64,000 bases of DNA from Amphritea pacifica (lineage in GTDB: Bacteria; Pseudomonadota; Gammaproteobacteria; Pseudomonadales; Balneatricaceae). The notes under the pieces are model-generated. The model searched no databases and had not been told where the DNA came from. It worked only from the letters and a program-made list of their open reading frames with translations. The stretch's first letter is position 1. Each line of letters begins with the position of its first letter. This document shows, in pieces, positions 15,056 to 23,810 of this stretch. Made by a program: the position numbers and the translations under genes. The stretch covers positions 62,001 through 126,000 of the forward strand of contig NZ_JAFFZO010000002.1 of assembly GCF_016924145.1 (NCBI RefSeq). Reading direction: 5' to 3'.

Positions 15056-17170
15056 GTGGACAGAGCAGCGATCTACAATAATGTTCGTGGAGTGGGAAAG
15101 GGCAACCTGGGGATCCCATTTCTGCTGTTGCTGGTGCTTGGCATGGTTACCCTGCCGATGCCTCCTTTTCTGCTGGATACGCTTTTTACCTTTAATATTG
15201 CCCTCTCTATCGTTGTGTTGCTGGTCTGTGTCTATTCGATGCGACCTCTGGATTTTGCTGTTTTTCCCACGATCCTGCTTATCACCACGCTGATGCGTCT
15301 GGCGCTCAATGTGGCCTCGACCCGGGTGGTTCTGCTCTATGGTCACGAAGGCGGGGATGCTGCGGGTAAGGTGATTGAGGCCTTTGGTGAGGTGGTGATC
15401 GGCGGCAACTATGTTGTCGGTCTGGTGGTGTTTCTGATTCTGGTGATCATCAACTTCGTTGTGGTGACGAAAGGGGCCGGGCGGATATCCGAAGTGAGTG
15501 CCCGCTTCACGCTGGATGCGATGCCGGGTAAGCAGATGGCGATCGATGCCGATCTGAACGCCGGGCTGATTAGTCAGGAGGATGCCAAAAAACGTCGTCA
15601 GGAGGTCACGCAGGAAGCTGACTTTTATGGTTCGATGGATGGTGCCAGTAAGTTTGTTCGGGGTGATGCCGTCGCCGGTATTCTGATTCTGGTGATCAAT
15701 ATTCTCGGTGGTCTTGGGATCGGTATGCTGCAGCATGGGTTGTCATTCGAACTGGCAGCCCGCTACTACTCGTTGCTGACGATAGGTGATGGTCTGGTGG
15801 CGCAGATTCCGTCGCTGTTGCTGTCAACAGCGGCTGCAATCATGGTAACCCGGGTTAACTCCGCTCAGGATATGGGTAAGCAGGTCATCGGTCAGTTGTT
15901 CGGCTCACCAAAGGCGCTGGCAGTGGCGGCGGCGATTCTGTTTATCATGGGGGCCATTCCGGGGATGCCGCATGTGGCATTTCTGTCTCTGGCGATTGCT
16001 GCGGGTGTGGGAGCATATTTTATTCAACAGCGAAACCTGGCCGCTGAGGCGAGTATAGCGCAAGAGAGTGCCGTACAGGAGAAGCAACCGGAGCCGGATC
16101 AGGATATTAAAGATCTGGATTGGGATGATGTTATGCCGGTGGATATGATCGGCCTGGAGGTGGGTTATCGTCTGATTCCGATGGTGGATAAGCTGCAGGG
16201 CGGTCAGCTTCTGAGTCGCATTAAAGGGGTGCGTAAGAAACTCTCGCAGGATCTGGGGTTTCTGGTACCTTCGGTCCATATCCGGGATAACCTGGATCTG
16301 ATGCCCGGCGCATACAGAATCACTCTGATGGGAGTTTCGGTGGGAGAGTCAGAGGTCTACCCTGACCGGGAGCTGGCGATCAATCCGGGCCAGGTGTTTG
16401 GGACACTGAAAGGGATCGATGTGAAAGATCCCGCATTCGGTCTGGATGCGGTCTGGATTGAGTCGAGCCAGAAAGAGCAGGCGCAAACTCTGGGGTATAC
16501 CGTGGTGGATGCCGGCACCGTCGTGGCAACCCACCTGAATCAGATTCTTCAGGCGCACTCTCATGAGTTGATGGGGCATGATGAGGTACAGAAATTGCTA
16601 GACCTTCTGGCAAAAACGTCCCCAAAACTGGTAGAAGAGTTGGTACCTGGCAAGCTTTCTGTGAGTACACTGTTGAAAGTATTGCAAAACTTGCTGATGG
16701 AGCAGGTTCCGGTCAAAGATTTCAGAACCATAACCGAGGCGCTGGCCGAAGCGGTTGCGCGAACACAGGACCCGCAGGGTTTGACTGCCGCCGTACGAAT
16801 TTCGTTGTCACGGATGATCGTACAGAATATTGTTGGTAATGAAACAGAATTGCCGGTGATTACGCTGGATCCGCAGTTGGAGCAGTTGCTGCTGGGGTCG
16901 GTGCAGCGGGGCGAGGGTGGCGATGGGCTGGTGATTGAGCCGATGATGGCGGAGCGGTTGCAGAGCTCACTGGCTGAAGTGGCGCAACAGCAGGAGATTG
17001 CAGGCAGGGCGTCAATACTGCTGGTGGCGGCGCCTATCAGGCCGTTGCTGGCGAAATTTGTGCGTTATGGTGAGCATCAGATCAGTGTGCTTTCCTATCA
17101 GGAGATTCCTGAAAATAAACGGGTTACGATTATTGCAACGGTGGGCGGTCAGAACCAGTCCGGTGCCTGA
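15056..17170 (+). CDS. flhA: Flagellar export gate protein FlhA
   Basis: A 704-residue protein with eight N-terminal transmembrane helices, the FHIPEP-family signature region (LRLALNVASTRVVL and GGNYVVGLVVFLILVIINF) and a large cytoplasmic domain from about residue 330. FlhA forms the nonameric ring that receives substrates and couples export to proton flow. It starts with a GTG at 15056, with GGGGCG just upstream. It heads the flhA-flhF-fleN-fliA unit behind its own RpoN promoter match and structured leader. Confidence 0.97.
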   Translation: MDRAAIYNNVRGVGKGNLGIPFLLLLVLGMVTLPMPPFLLDTLFTFNIALSIVVLLVCVYSMRPLDFAVFPTILLITTLMRLALNVASTRVVLLYGHEGGDAAGKVIEAFGEVVIGGNYVVGLVVFLILVIINFVVVTKGAGRISEVSARFTLDAMPGKQMAIDADLNAGLISQEDAKKRRQEVTQEADFYGSMDGASKFVRGDAVAGILILVINILGGLGIGMLQHGLSFELAARYYSLLTIGDGLVAQIPSLLLSTAAAIMVTRVNSAQDMGKQVIGQLFGSPKALAVAAAILFIMGAIPGMPHVAFLSLAIAAGVGAYFIQQRNLAAEASIAQESAVQEKQPEPDQDIKDLDWDDVMPVDMIGLEVGYRLIPMVDKLQGGQLLSRIKGVRKKLSQDLGFLVPSVHIRDNLDLMPGAYRITLMGVSVGESEVYPDRELAINPGQVFGTLKGIDVKDPAFGLDAVWIESSQKEQAQTLGYTVVDAGTVVATHLNQILQAHSHELMGHDEVQKLLDLLAKTSPKLVEELVPGKLSVSTLLKVLQNLLMEQVPVKDFRTITEALAEAVARTQDPQGLTAAVRISLSRMIVQNIVGNETELPVITLDPQLEQLLLGSVQRGEGGDGLVIEPMMAERLQSSLAEVAQQQEIAGRASILLVAAPIRPLLAKFVRYGEHQISVLSYQEIPENKRVTIIATVGGQNQSGA

Positions 17171-17193
17171 TCAGGTAATGAATAGAGACGGTT

Positions 17194-18753
17194 ATGAAAG
17201 TTAAACGCTTTTTTGCTCCGGATATGAGACAGGCTATGCAGAGAGTCAGGGACGAGATCGGCCCGGATGCTGTTATTGTCTCGAATCACCGTGTGGCAGG
17301 CGGCGTTGAAGTCGTTGCCGCCCACGAACATGAGTATGAAGCCGCACAGCAGGCGTTTAAGCGCAAACGGGCGGTGGATAACTCCCGCAGTGAAAACCCG
17401 CAGATGCAGCAGCGTGTGCAGAGCAATCTGGCAGAAGAGCTACGCAAGGTGCAGGCACGGATCGCTACCGCTCAGGAAGGTGTGCCGGAACCACGACAGA
17501 AAAATCGTCAGTTGGATGGCGATGATGACGAGTTGAGTGAGATTCTGGATACCCTCAAGCGTCGTCAGCGTGGGCGGGTTCAACCGCCCCCCAGGGTCAA
17601 CAGTGCTTCGGAAATGCATAGATCCCCGGAAACACACAGTGCGCCGGAAAAAATGGCTCAACCCCGGCTGGACCCTACTCGTCAGGAACGGACGTTTCAG
17701 TCGCCTGCAGATTCGTCACAGCGGGAGGGGGAGACGCGTGAGACGATCGATTCTCTGCGACAGGAGATCGAGTCGTTAAAAAGTATCCTCAGCCGGCCCC
17801 GTGAGCGCGAACCGCAGGAGGATGATTTACCGGCCTTCTCTGTGCCGCCGGAGTCTGATCTGTCTGAACCCGCTGCGCCGCGTACACAGCGCCCCCGGCA
17901 TGAATATGCCGACTCGGCGGTAATCAAGGTAGAGCGCCGTCTGGAACGGATCGGTTTAGGGCCACAGATTTGCCGCCAGTTATCAGCTACGGTGGCTGAC
18001 GATGATGAACTGGATGATGCCTGGCGCTCAGCGCTGACCCGTTTTAGCAATAATATCCCGGTAATGGATGAAGATTTTGTAGAACGAGGCGGGATGATCG
18101 CTTTTGTCGGACCGACCGGGGTGGGTAAAACCACGACAATTGGCAAACTGGCCGCGCGCTATGTGCTGAAACATGGCAGCTCCAGTGTTGCCCTGGTGAC
18201 CACCGATTCATACCGGATTGCAGCCCATGAGCAGTTGCTGACATTTGGTCGTATATTGGATGTACCGGTGCGGGTGGTTGATGAGAAGAATAGTCTGGAC
18301 GAGGTGCTGCTGTCACTTCGCAGTAAACGTCTGGTGCTGATCGACACCGCAGGTATGAATGCCCATGAACCGCACACTCAGGCGCAGCTGAATATGCTGG
18401 AAGATGTTTCTGTGCGGTTAAAAAAACTGTTGGTGCTCTCCTGTTCAAGTCAGCGGCATGTCATTGAAAGTGCTTATGAGACTTATGCACCGCTGGGGCT
18501 GAGTGGCTGTGTTCTGAGTAAACTGGATGAGTCTGGTAATCTGGGTGAAGCGCTTGATCTGGTGATGGAGAATGGGTTGTCAGTCAGTTATGTAACAGAT
18601 GGGCAACGGGTGCCAGACGATATCGATGTGGCCCATAAGAAGGATCTTGTCAGTCGTGCGGTGATCACTGCGCAAAAGGCGACCCGCAGTCGTCGGGTAT
18701 TCCACCAACACCAGCAGGAGCGGCTGGCCAAAGATGAACATTGGGAGAGCTGA
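17194..18753 (+). CDS. flhF: Flagellar placement GTPase FlhF
   Basis: A 519-residue SRP-type GTPase. A basic N-terminal domain (VKRFFAPDMRQAMQRVRDEI) is followed by a long charged, Gln/Arg/Pro-rich linker (about residues 85-245) and a C-terminal NG domain with the P-loop GPTGVGKTTT at 306-315. FlhF marks the cell pole where a flagellum is built and is antagonised by FleN/FlhG, encoded next. The linker is longer than in Bacillus FlhF, as is common in Pseudomonas-type proteins. Confidence 0.95.
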   Translation: MKVKRFFAPDMRQAMQRVRDEIGPDAVIVSNHRVAGGVEVVAAHEHEYEAAQQAFKRKRAVDNSRSENPQMQQRVQSNLAEELRKVQARIATAQEGVPEPRQKNRQLDGDDDELSEILDTLKRRQRGRVQPPPRVNSASEMHRSPETHSAPEKMAQPRLDPTRQERTFQSPADSSQREGETRETIDSLRQEIESLKSILSRPREREPQEDDLPAFSVPPESDLSEPAAPRTQRPRHEYADSAVIKVERRLERIGLGPQICRQLSATVADDDELDDAWRSALTRFSNNIPVMDEDFVERGGMIAFVGPTGVGKTTTIGKLAARYVLKHGSSSVALVTTDSYRIAAHEQLLTFGRILDVPVRVVDEKNSLDEVLLSLRSKRLVLIDTAGMNAHEPHTQAQLNMLEDVSVRLKKLLVLSCSSQRHVIESAYETYAPLGLSGCVLSKLDESGNLGEALDLVMENGLSVSYVTDGQRVPDDIDVAHKKDLVSRAVITAQKATRSRRVFHQHQQERLAKDEHWES

Positions 18754-18779
18754 GTTGTTAGCAGATACAGGAAGCCACA

Positions 18780-19595
18780 ATGGGTAGTACTCGGCCGGTT
18801 AAAGTGATCGCTGTTACCGGAGGCAAGGGTGGCGTAGGCAAAACCAATGTCTCGGTCAATATGAGTCTGGCTCTGGGGGAGATGGGGCATCGGGTGGTGT
18901 TGATGGATGCGGATCTGGGACTGGCGAATGTTGATGTCTTGCTGGGCGTAAAGGCGAAGCGCAATATCACTGACGTGCTGTCCGGTGAGTGTGGTCTGAA
19001 AGATCTGCTGATCGAAGTGGATACCAATGTGCGTATAGTCCCGGCGGCTTCAGGTACGCAGGCGATGACCTCGCTCAGTGTCCATGAACACTCAGAGCTG
19101 ATTCACGCATTCAGTGAAATTGCTGATGACCTTGATATTCTGGTTATTGATACTGCTGCAGGCATTTCTGAGGCGGTGGTCAGTTTTGTTAAAGCGGCTC
19201 AGGATGTTGTGGTGGTGGTATGCGATGAGCCCACCTCAATTACGGATGCCTATGCTTTAATGAAGTTGTTGAACCGGGATTACAAAATGACCCGCTTTCG
19301 GGTACTGGCAAATATGGTCAGGTCTGAGCAGGAGGGGCGTAATATGTATAACAAGTTGCTGACAGTGACCGACCGCTTTCTTGATGTAACCCTTCAATAC
19401 CTGGGGTCAATCCCTTATGATGAAGCGGTTCGAAAAGGGGTGAAGCAGCAACGTGCTGTTTTAAAAGCGTTTCCGCAGAGTAAGGCCGCCCTGGCGTATA
19501 AGCAGCTGGCGACTAAAGTTGATAGCTGGCCGGTGTCCTCGAGCCCCCGGGGACATCTTGAGTTTTTTGTTGAGCGCCTGGTGACCGGTGCATGA
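18780..19595 (+). CDS. fleN: Flagellar number regulator FleN/FlhG (MinD-like ATPase)
   Basis: A 271-residue MinD/ParA-family ATPase with the deviant Walker A KGGVGKT (residues 16-22), switch motif MDADLGLANVD and a C-terminal region with RGHLEFFVERLV, closely matching the Pseudomonas FleN pattern. FleN limits flagellar number by antagonising the master activator FleQ and FlhF. It lies 26 bases after flhF and before fliA, the usual order in polar flagellates. No fleQ gene is in the window. Confidence 0.95.
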   Translation: MGSTRPVKVIAVTGGKGGVGKTNVSVNMSLALGEMGHRVVLMDADLGLANVDVLLGVKAKRNITDVLSGECGLKDLLIEVDTNVRIVPAASGTQAMTSLSVHEHSELIHAFSEIADDLDILVIDTAAGISEAVVSFVKAAQDVVVVVCDEPTSITDAYALMKLLNRDYKMTRFRVLANMVRSEQEGRNMYNKLLTVTDRFLDVTLQYLGSIPYDEAVRKGVKQQRAVLKAFPQSKAALAYKQLATKVDSWPVSSSPRGHLEFFVERLVTGA

Positions 19596-19624
19596 ATGAA
19601 TTAGCAGAGAAGTGAAGAATCTCT

Positions 19625-20335
19625 ATGTATAACCCGCGTCAGTTTCAGTCGAGTCAGGAGATTATTGAGCAGCATAGCACGCTGGTTAAGCGTATCGCTC
19701 ATCACCTGTTGGCGCGGTTACCAAGTAATGTCGTGCTGGAGGATCTGATTCAGGCTGGAATGGTGGGCTTGCTTGAGGCAGCAAAAAAATATGATGCCAG
19801 CAAGGGCGCCAGCTTCGAAACCTATGCCGGTATTCGTATTCGTGGTTCGATTATTGATGAGGTTCGGCGGGGGGACTGGACGCCCCGCTCGGTGCACCGT
19901 AATGGCCGTCGGGTATCCGAAGCGATACAGGCGATTGAGTCGCGTACTGGCAGAGATGCCCAAGATGGGGAGGTTGCTGCGGAACTTAATATCAGTGTGA
20001 CCGAATATCATGCATTATTGAAAGACTCGGCCGAGAGTCGCCTGTTCAGCTTTGATAAGCTTACCGGCCCTCAGGATGAAGGACCGGGAGAGGGGATCGC
20101 CAGCAATGAACCTGATCCTTCGGAAGAGTATGAGCAAAAAGATTTTATAAAGGCGATCGCCCGTGAGATACAGGGGCTTCCTGAACGTGAAAAGCTTGTG
20201 TTGTCACTGTATTACGATGAAGAGCTGAATCTCAAAGAGATCGGTAAAGTGCTTGGTGTCAGTGAGTCTCGGGTGAGTCAGATACATAGTCAGGCGGCAT
20301 TACGGTTGCGTAGTCGTTTAAAAGAGTGGCGGTGA
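19625..20335 (+). CDS. fliA: Flagellar sigma factor FliA (sigma-28)
   Basis: A 236-residue sigma factor with region 2 (VLEDLIQAGMVGLLEAAKKY then YAGIRIRGSIIDEVRRGDW), region 3 and a C-terminal region 4 helix-turn-helix (LNLKEIGKVLGVSESRVSQI). It directs transcription of late flagellar and chemotaxis genes and is normally held by the anti-sigma factor FlgM until hook completion; flgM is not in the window. The gene closes the flhA unit. A 61-base gap leads to cheY. Confidence 0.97.
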   Translation: MYNPRQFQSSQEIIEQHSTLVKRIAHHLLARLPSNVVLEDLIQAGMVGLLEAAKKYDASKGASFETYAGIRIRGSIIDEVRRGDWTPRSVHRNGRRVSEAIQAIESRTGRDAQDGEVAAELNISVTEYHALLKDSAESRLFSFDKLTGPQDEGPGEGIASNEPDPSEEYEQKDFIKAIAREIQGLPEREKLVLSLYYDEELNLKEIGKVLGVSESRVSQIHSQAALRLRSRLKEWR

Positions 20336-20396
20336 ATGCAGCAGAGAATAGCTGAAGCCATTGTCGCCGTTAAAGTGAGTGTTAGGAGGGATTGTC

Positions 20397-20783
20397 TTGA
20401 ATAAAGACATGAAAATTCTGGTAGTAGATGATTTCTCAACAATGCGCCGGATTATTAAGAATCTGCTGCGGGATCTGGGGTTTAGCAATATTGTTGAGGC
20501 TGATGATGGTGCGACAGCGCTGCCTGTGCTTAAAGCGGGCGGCATCGATTTTCTGGTGACTGACTGGAATATGCCAAAGATGTCGGGTATCGATCTTCTG
20601 AAAACGGTTCGCGCCGACCCTGAACTGCGCCATATCCCTATTCTGATGGTGACCGCTGAAGCTAAGCGGGAGCAGATTATTGCTGCGGCGCAAGCGGGTG
20701 TGAACGGTTACATTATCAAGCCTTTCACTGCTGCCGTTCTGAAAGAGAAAATCGATAAGATATTTGAACGCCTTCAGGGCTAG
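20397..20783 (+). CDS. cheY: Chemotaxis response regulator CheY
   Basis: A 128-residue single receiver domain with the acid pair D11-D12, phosphorylation site D56 ([12 protein letters not shown]), T86, Y105 and K108. The start is TTG 20397: AGGAGG sits 7 bases upstream of it but 19 bases from the next ATG at 20409. Phosphorylated by CheA, CheY binds FliM to reverse the motor. It heads the cheYZAB block. Confidence 0.95.
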   Translation: MNKDMKILVVDDFSTMRRIIKNLLRDLGFSNIVEADDGATALPVLKAGGIDFLVTDWNMPKMSGIDLLKTVRADPELRHIPILMVTAEAKREQIIAAAQAGVNGYIIKPFTAAVLKEKIDKIFERLQG

Positions 20784-20792
20784 GAGGCGTCT

Positions 20793-21611
20793 ATGTCTGA
20801 CTTTGATATATACCGGGATCAGCACCGTTTTGAAGCCGAATTGCAGGCCCGCGCCGAACAGCTGGTTGAGCTGCTGAGTCGGGGGGAACTGCCCCAGGCG
20901 ATGGAGCTGGTTCAACAGCTGAATGAGATGCGTCATCAGGCTTTATATCATGAGGTGGGGACGCTTACCCGGGCGGTTCATAATGCGATTGTTGGTTTTA
21001 CTGAAGATGTTAGCTCCACTGAGCTGTTACAGGATTCTAAACAACATATCGCCTCTATCACGGATGCCAGTGACCGCTTATCCTATGTTATTGAGCTGAC
21101 CGAGAGTAACGCTCATAAGACTATTGATGAGGTTGATGAAGCGTTACAGCAGGTCAGTCTTATTGAAAAAGGGTTCCTGCGTCGTCAGGAGCTGATCGAA
21201 GAACTAGCGGCGTTAAAAGATGACCATCCAGCGCTACAGGCTCTGTATGACAAAGCCTGCCGCTATGCTGATGATCACTCTGCATCACTGGCCTCGCTGA
21301 AAGAGCGCCTGACCGGCATATTACTGGCGCAGGAATATCAGGATATTACCGGGCAACTGATCAAACGTGTTATCCAATTGGTTGCCGATATCGAAGATAA
21401 ACTGGTTGGATTGATGGAAGTGGCTGCGCGGGTGAATAACCTTGGCGCGCTCCCGGTCGCACAGCATGACTCTTCGGAGACTGAAACTGAGCAGACGAAG
21501 GGTGCGTCAGAGGTTACAGCGGAAGGGCCGCAAATGAAGGGCCGCAATCAAGGGGAGGTCGCATCCAGTCAGGATGATGTTGATGATCTCCTGTCCAGCC
21601 TCGGCTTTTGA
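20793..21611 (+). CDS. cheZ: CheY-P phosphatase CheZ
   Basis: A 272-residue helical protein with the CheZ catalytic region ILLAQEYQDITGQLIKRV, containing the conserved Gln that attacks CheY-P, then a flexible Glu/Thr/Ser-rich linker and a C-terminal CheY-binding peptide SSQDDVDDLLSSLGF (258-272). The terminal peptide is nearly the same in enteric CheZ. It lies 9 bases after cheY. Its peptide resembles motifs repeated in the CheA linker encoded next. Confidence 0.96.
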   Translation: MSDFDIYRDQHRFEAELQARAEQLVELLSRGELPQAMELVQQLNEMRHQALYHEVGTLTRAVHNAIVGFTEDVSSTELLQDSKQHIASITDASDRLSYVIELTESNAHKTIDEVDEALQQVSLIEKGFLRRQELIEELAALKDDHPALQALYDKACRYADDHSASLASLKERLTGILLAQEYQDITGQLIKRVIQLVADIEDKLVGLMEVAARVNNLGALPVAQHDSSETETEQTKGASEVTAEGPQMKGRNQGEVASSQDDVDDLLSSLGF

Positions 21612-21623
21612 AGGGTATAACAG

Positions 21624-23771
21624 ATGTCTTTGAATGTTGATCAGGAAATACTGGAAGATTTTTTAGTTGAGGCCGGGGAGATTCTGGAACTGCTGTCCGA
21701 ACAGCTGGTTGACCTTGAACAGCACCCCGAAGACCGGGAGCTGTTAAATGCAATCTTCCGGGGTTTCCATACAGTTAAGGGCGGCGCTGGCTTTCTTCAG
21801 CTTGACCCGATGGTTGATTGCTGTCATAGCGCTGAAAATCTGTTTGATCAGTTGCGTAATGATGCACTTAAAGTTTCTTCAGAATTGATGGATCTGGTGC
21901 TGCAGGCATTGGATTCAATTAACTCAATGTTTCAGTGTGTTCAGCAGGGCGAGTTTCCCCAGCCAGCTGATCCGCAACTGCTGGCCGGTTTGAATGCGAT
22001 GGCGTCGGGGCAGGCCACTGCAGCGCCGACACCTCCTCCTGCGGTTCCGGAGGCAGATGCTCCGCTTCATAGTGATGCAGAGGTCAGCGCTGAATTTGAA
22101 TCACTGATTTCCGGCCTCGATGCGACTGCCGGAGCGAAAACAGCGGGGGACTCTGATCTGATCACTGAGGATGAGTTTGATGACCTGCTGGATCAGCTGC
22201 ATGGCCCCCACGGTGCTCCGGGTGTCGCTCCAGCAGCACCAGTGTCTGATCTGATTACAGAGGATGAGTTTGATAGTTTGCTGGATTCGCTGCATGGCCC
22301 CAACGGTGCGCCGGGCCTCAGTTCGGCAGATAACAGCGCCGATGCCGAGTTTGATCAGTTGCTGGGGGGGGGCTCCCCTGCCATTGCTGAGACAACAAAC
22401 TCGGCACCGGCCGCCGCGCCTGCCGCTGATCTGATCACTGATGATGAGTTTGAGAATCTTCTGGATGATCTGCAGTCCAAAGGTGAAGGCGCTTTCGCGG
22501 CGGTTCCGCCCCCCGCGGCTACTCACCCCCCCGCGGCTACTCACCCCTCCGAGACTCCCCAGTCCGACCTTTCCGGGGCGGCGAAGCCTCAGGCAAATAA
22601 GCCCGTTGCCGAAAGTAATGTCCGGGTTGATACCCGTTTGCTGGATCAGATCATGAATATGGTGGGTGAGCTGGTGCTGGTGCGTAACCGTCTGGTTCGT
22701 CTGGGAGCCGAACTGGATGATGGGGATATGGCAAAAGCTCTGGGTTCACTCGATATGGTGACGGCCGATCTGCAGATGTCGGTGATGAAAACCCGCATGC
22801 AGCCGGTTAAGAAGGTTTTTGGTCGTTTCCCGCGTCTTGTCCGGGATCTCTCCCGTCAGCTGCATAAAGAGGTTAATCTTGAGCTGCGGGGTGAAGATAC
22901 TGATCTGGATAAGAACCTCGTTGAGGCGCTGGCTGATCCGCTGATTCACCTGGTCAGAAATGCGATCGATCATGGTATAGAAGAGCCCGAGGTTCGTGAG
23001 AGAAATGATAAACCCCGGGAGGGGCACGTGCTGCTCTCTGCTGAGCAGGAAGGTGATCACATCCTCCTGATTATTGAAGATGACGGTGCCGGTATGGATC
23101 CGGATAAACTCAGGGCTCTCGCTGTCAAAAGAGGGATGCTGGATCAGGAGGCCGCCGCCCGTCTGAGTGATCATGAGTGTTATAACCTGATATTTGCTGC
23201 CGGGTTCTCCACCAAAGAGCAGATCTCTGATGTCTCGGGTCGAGGTGTGGGAATGGATGTGGTAAAAACCAAAATTTCCCAGCTCAATGGTAAACTCGAC
23301 GTCGATTCAACCCTGGGGATGGGTTCGCGAATCGAAATTCAGGTACCGCTGACACTGGCGATTATGCCGACGCTGATGGTGCTTCTGGAAGGTCAGGCAT
23401 TCGCGCTGCCGCTGGTGAATGTGAATGAGATTTTCAATCTCGATCTGACGCAGATTAATATGGTCGATGGTCAGCAGGTTATTATTGTTCGTGATAAAGC
23501 GATGCCGCTGTTTCATCTGAAACGCTGGCTGATGAAAGGGTTTGAGAAAGATCCTCTGCCACAGAATGGTCATGTGGTGATCACCAATGTTGGTACGATG
23601 CAGGTTGCATTTGTCGTCGATCAGTTGGTTGGACAGGAGGAGGTTGTTATCAAGCCGCTGGGCTCTATTTTGCACGGTACGCCGGGACTGTCCGGAGCGA
23701 CTATTACGGGGGATGGTCGGATCGCTCTGATTGTCGATATTCCAAGCCTGCTGAAGGCATATGCTAATTGA
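21624..23771 (+). CDS. cheA: Chemotaxis histidine kinase CheA with motif-repeat linker
   Basis: A 715-residue protein. The P1 Hpt domain has phosphorylated H49 (GFHTVKGGAGF). Residues ~110-330 are Ala/Pro-rich low-complexity sequence carrying an array of acidic EF-D-x-LL motifs at 156-165, 178-200, 209-231, 240-250 and 269-289. The dimerisation domain begins near NVRVDTRLLDQIMNMVGELV, followed by a HATPase domain (LVRNAIDHGIE, DDGAGMD, GRGVGMDVV) and a C-terminal CheW-like P5 domain. No globular P2 (CheY-binding) domain is recognisable; the repeats may replace it. A G9 tract lies in the linker codons at 22364-22372. Confidence 0.95.
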   Translation: MSLNVDQEILEDFLVEAGEILELLSEQLVDLEQHPEDRELLNAIFRGFHTVKGGAGFLQLDPMVDCCHSAENLFDQLRNDALKVSSELMDLVLQALDSINSMFQCVQQGEFPQPADPQLLAGLNAMASGQATAAPTPPPAVPEADAPLHSDAEVSAEFESLISGLDATAGAKTAGDSDLITEDEFDDLLDQLHGPHGAPGVAPAAPVSDLITEDEFDSLLDSLHGPNGAPGLSSADNSADAEFDQLLGGGSPAIAETTNSAPAAAPAADLITDDEFENLLDDLQSKGEGAFAAVPPPAATHPPAATHPSETPQSDLSGAAKPQANKPVAESNVRVDTRLLDQIMNMVGELVLVRNRLVRLGAELDDGDMAKALGSLDMVTADLQMSVMKTRMQPVKKVFGRFPRLVRDLSRQLHKEVNLELRGEDTDLDKNLVEALADPLIHLVRNAIDHGIEEPEVRERNDKPREGHVLLSAEQEGDHILLIIEDDGAGMDPDKLRALAVKRGMLDQEAAARLSDHECYNLIFAAGFSTKEQISDVSGRGVGMDVVKTKISQLNGKLDVDSTLGMGSRIEIQVPLTLAIMPTLMVLLEGQAFALPLVNVNEIFNLDLTQINMVDGQQVIIVRDKAMPLFHLKRWLMKGFEKDPLPQNGHVVITNVGTMQVAFVVDQLVGQEEVVIKPLGSILHGTPGLSGATITGDGRIALIVDIPSLLKAYAN
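22089..22490 (+). repeat. Array of five acidic EF-D-x-LL motifs in the CheA linker
   Basis: Motif cores are AEFESLISGL, DEFDDLLDQL, DEFDSLLDSL, AEFDQLLGGG and DEFENLLDDL. Two full units (22155-22223 and 22248-22316) also share DLITE before and HGP-GAPG after the core, so they arose by duplication. The cores resemble the CheY-docking peptides of FliM (LSQDEIDALLHG) and CheZ (SQDDVDDLLSSLGF) in this window. A further 18-base tandem duplication (encoding PAATHP twice) follows at about 22511-22546. Confidence 0.85.
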
Positions 23772-23810
23772 GCATAATGTTTTTACTGCAGGCCTATACT
23801 GGATAACTGT

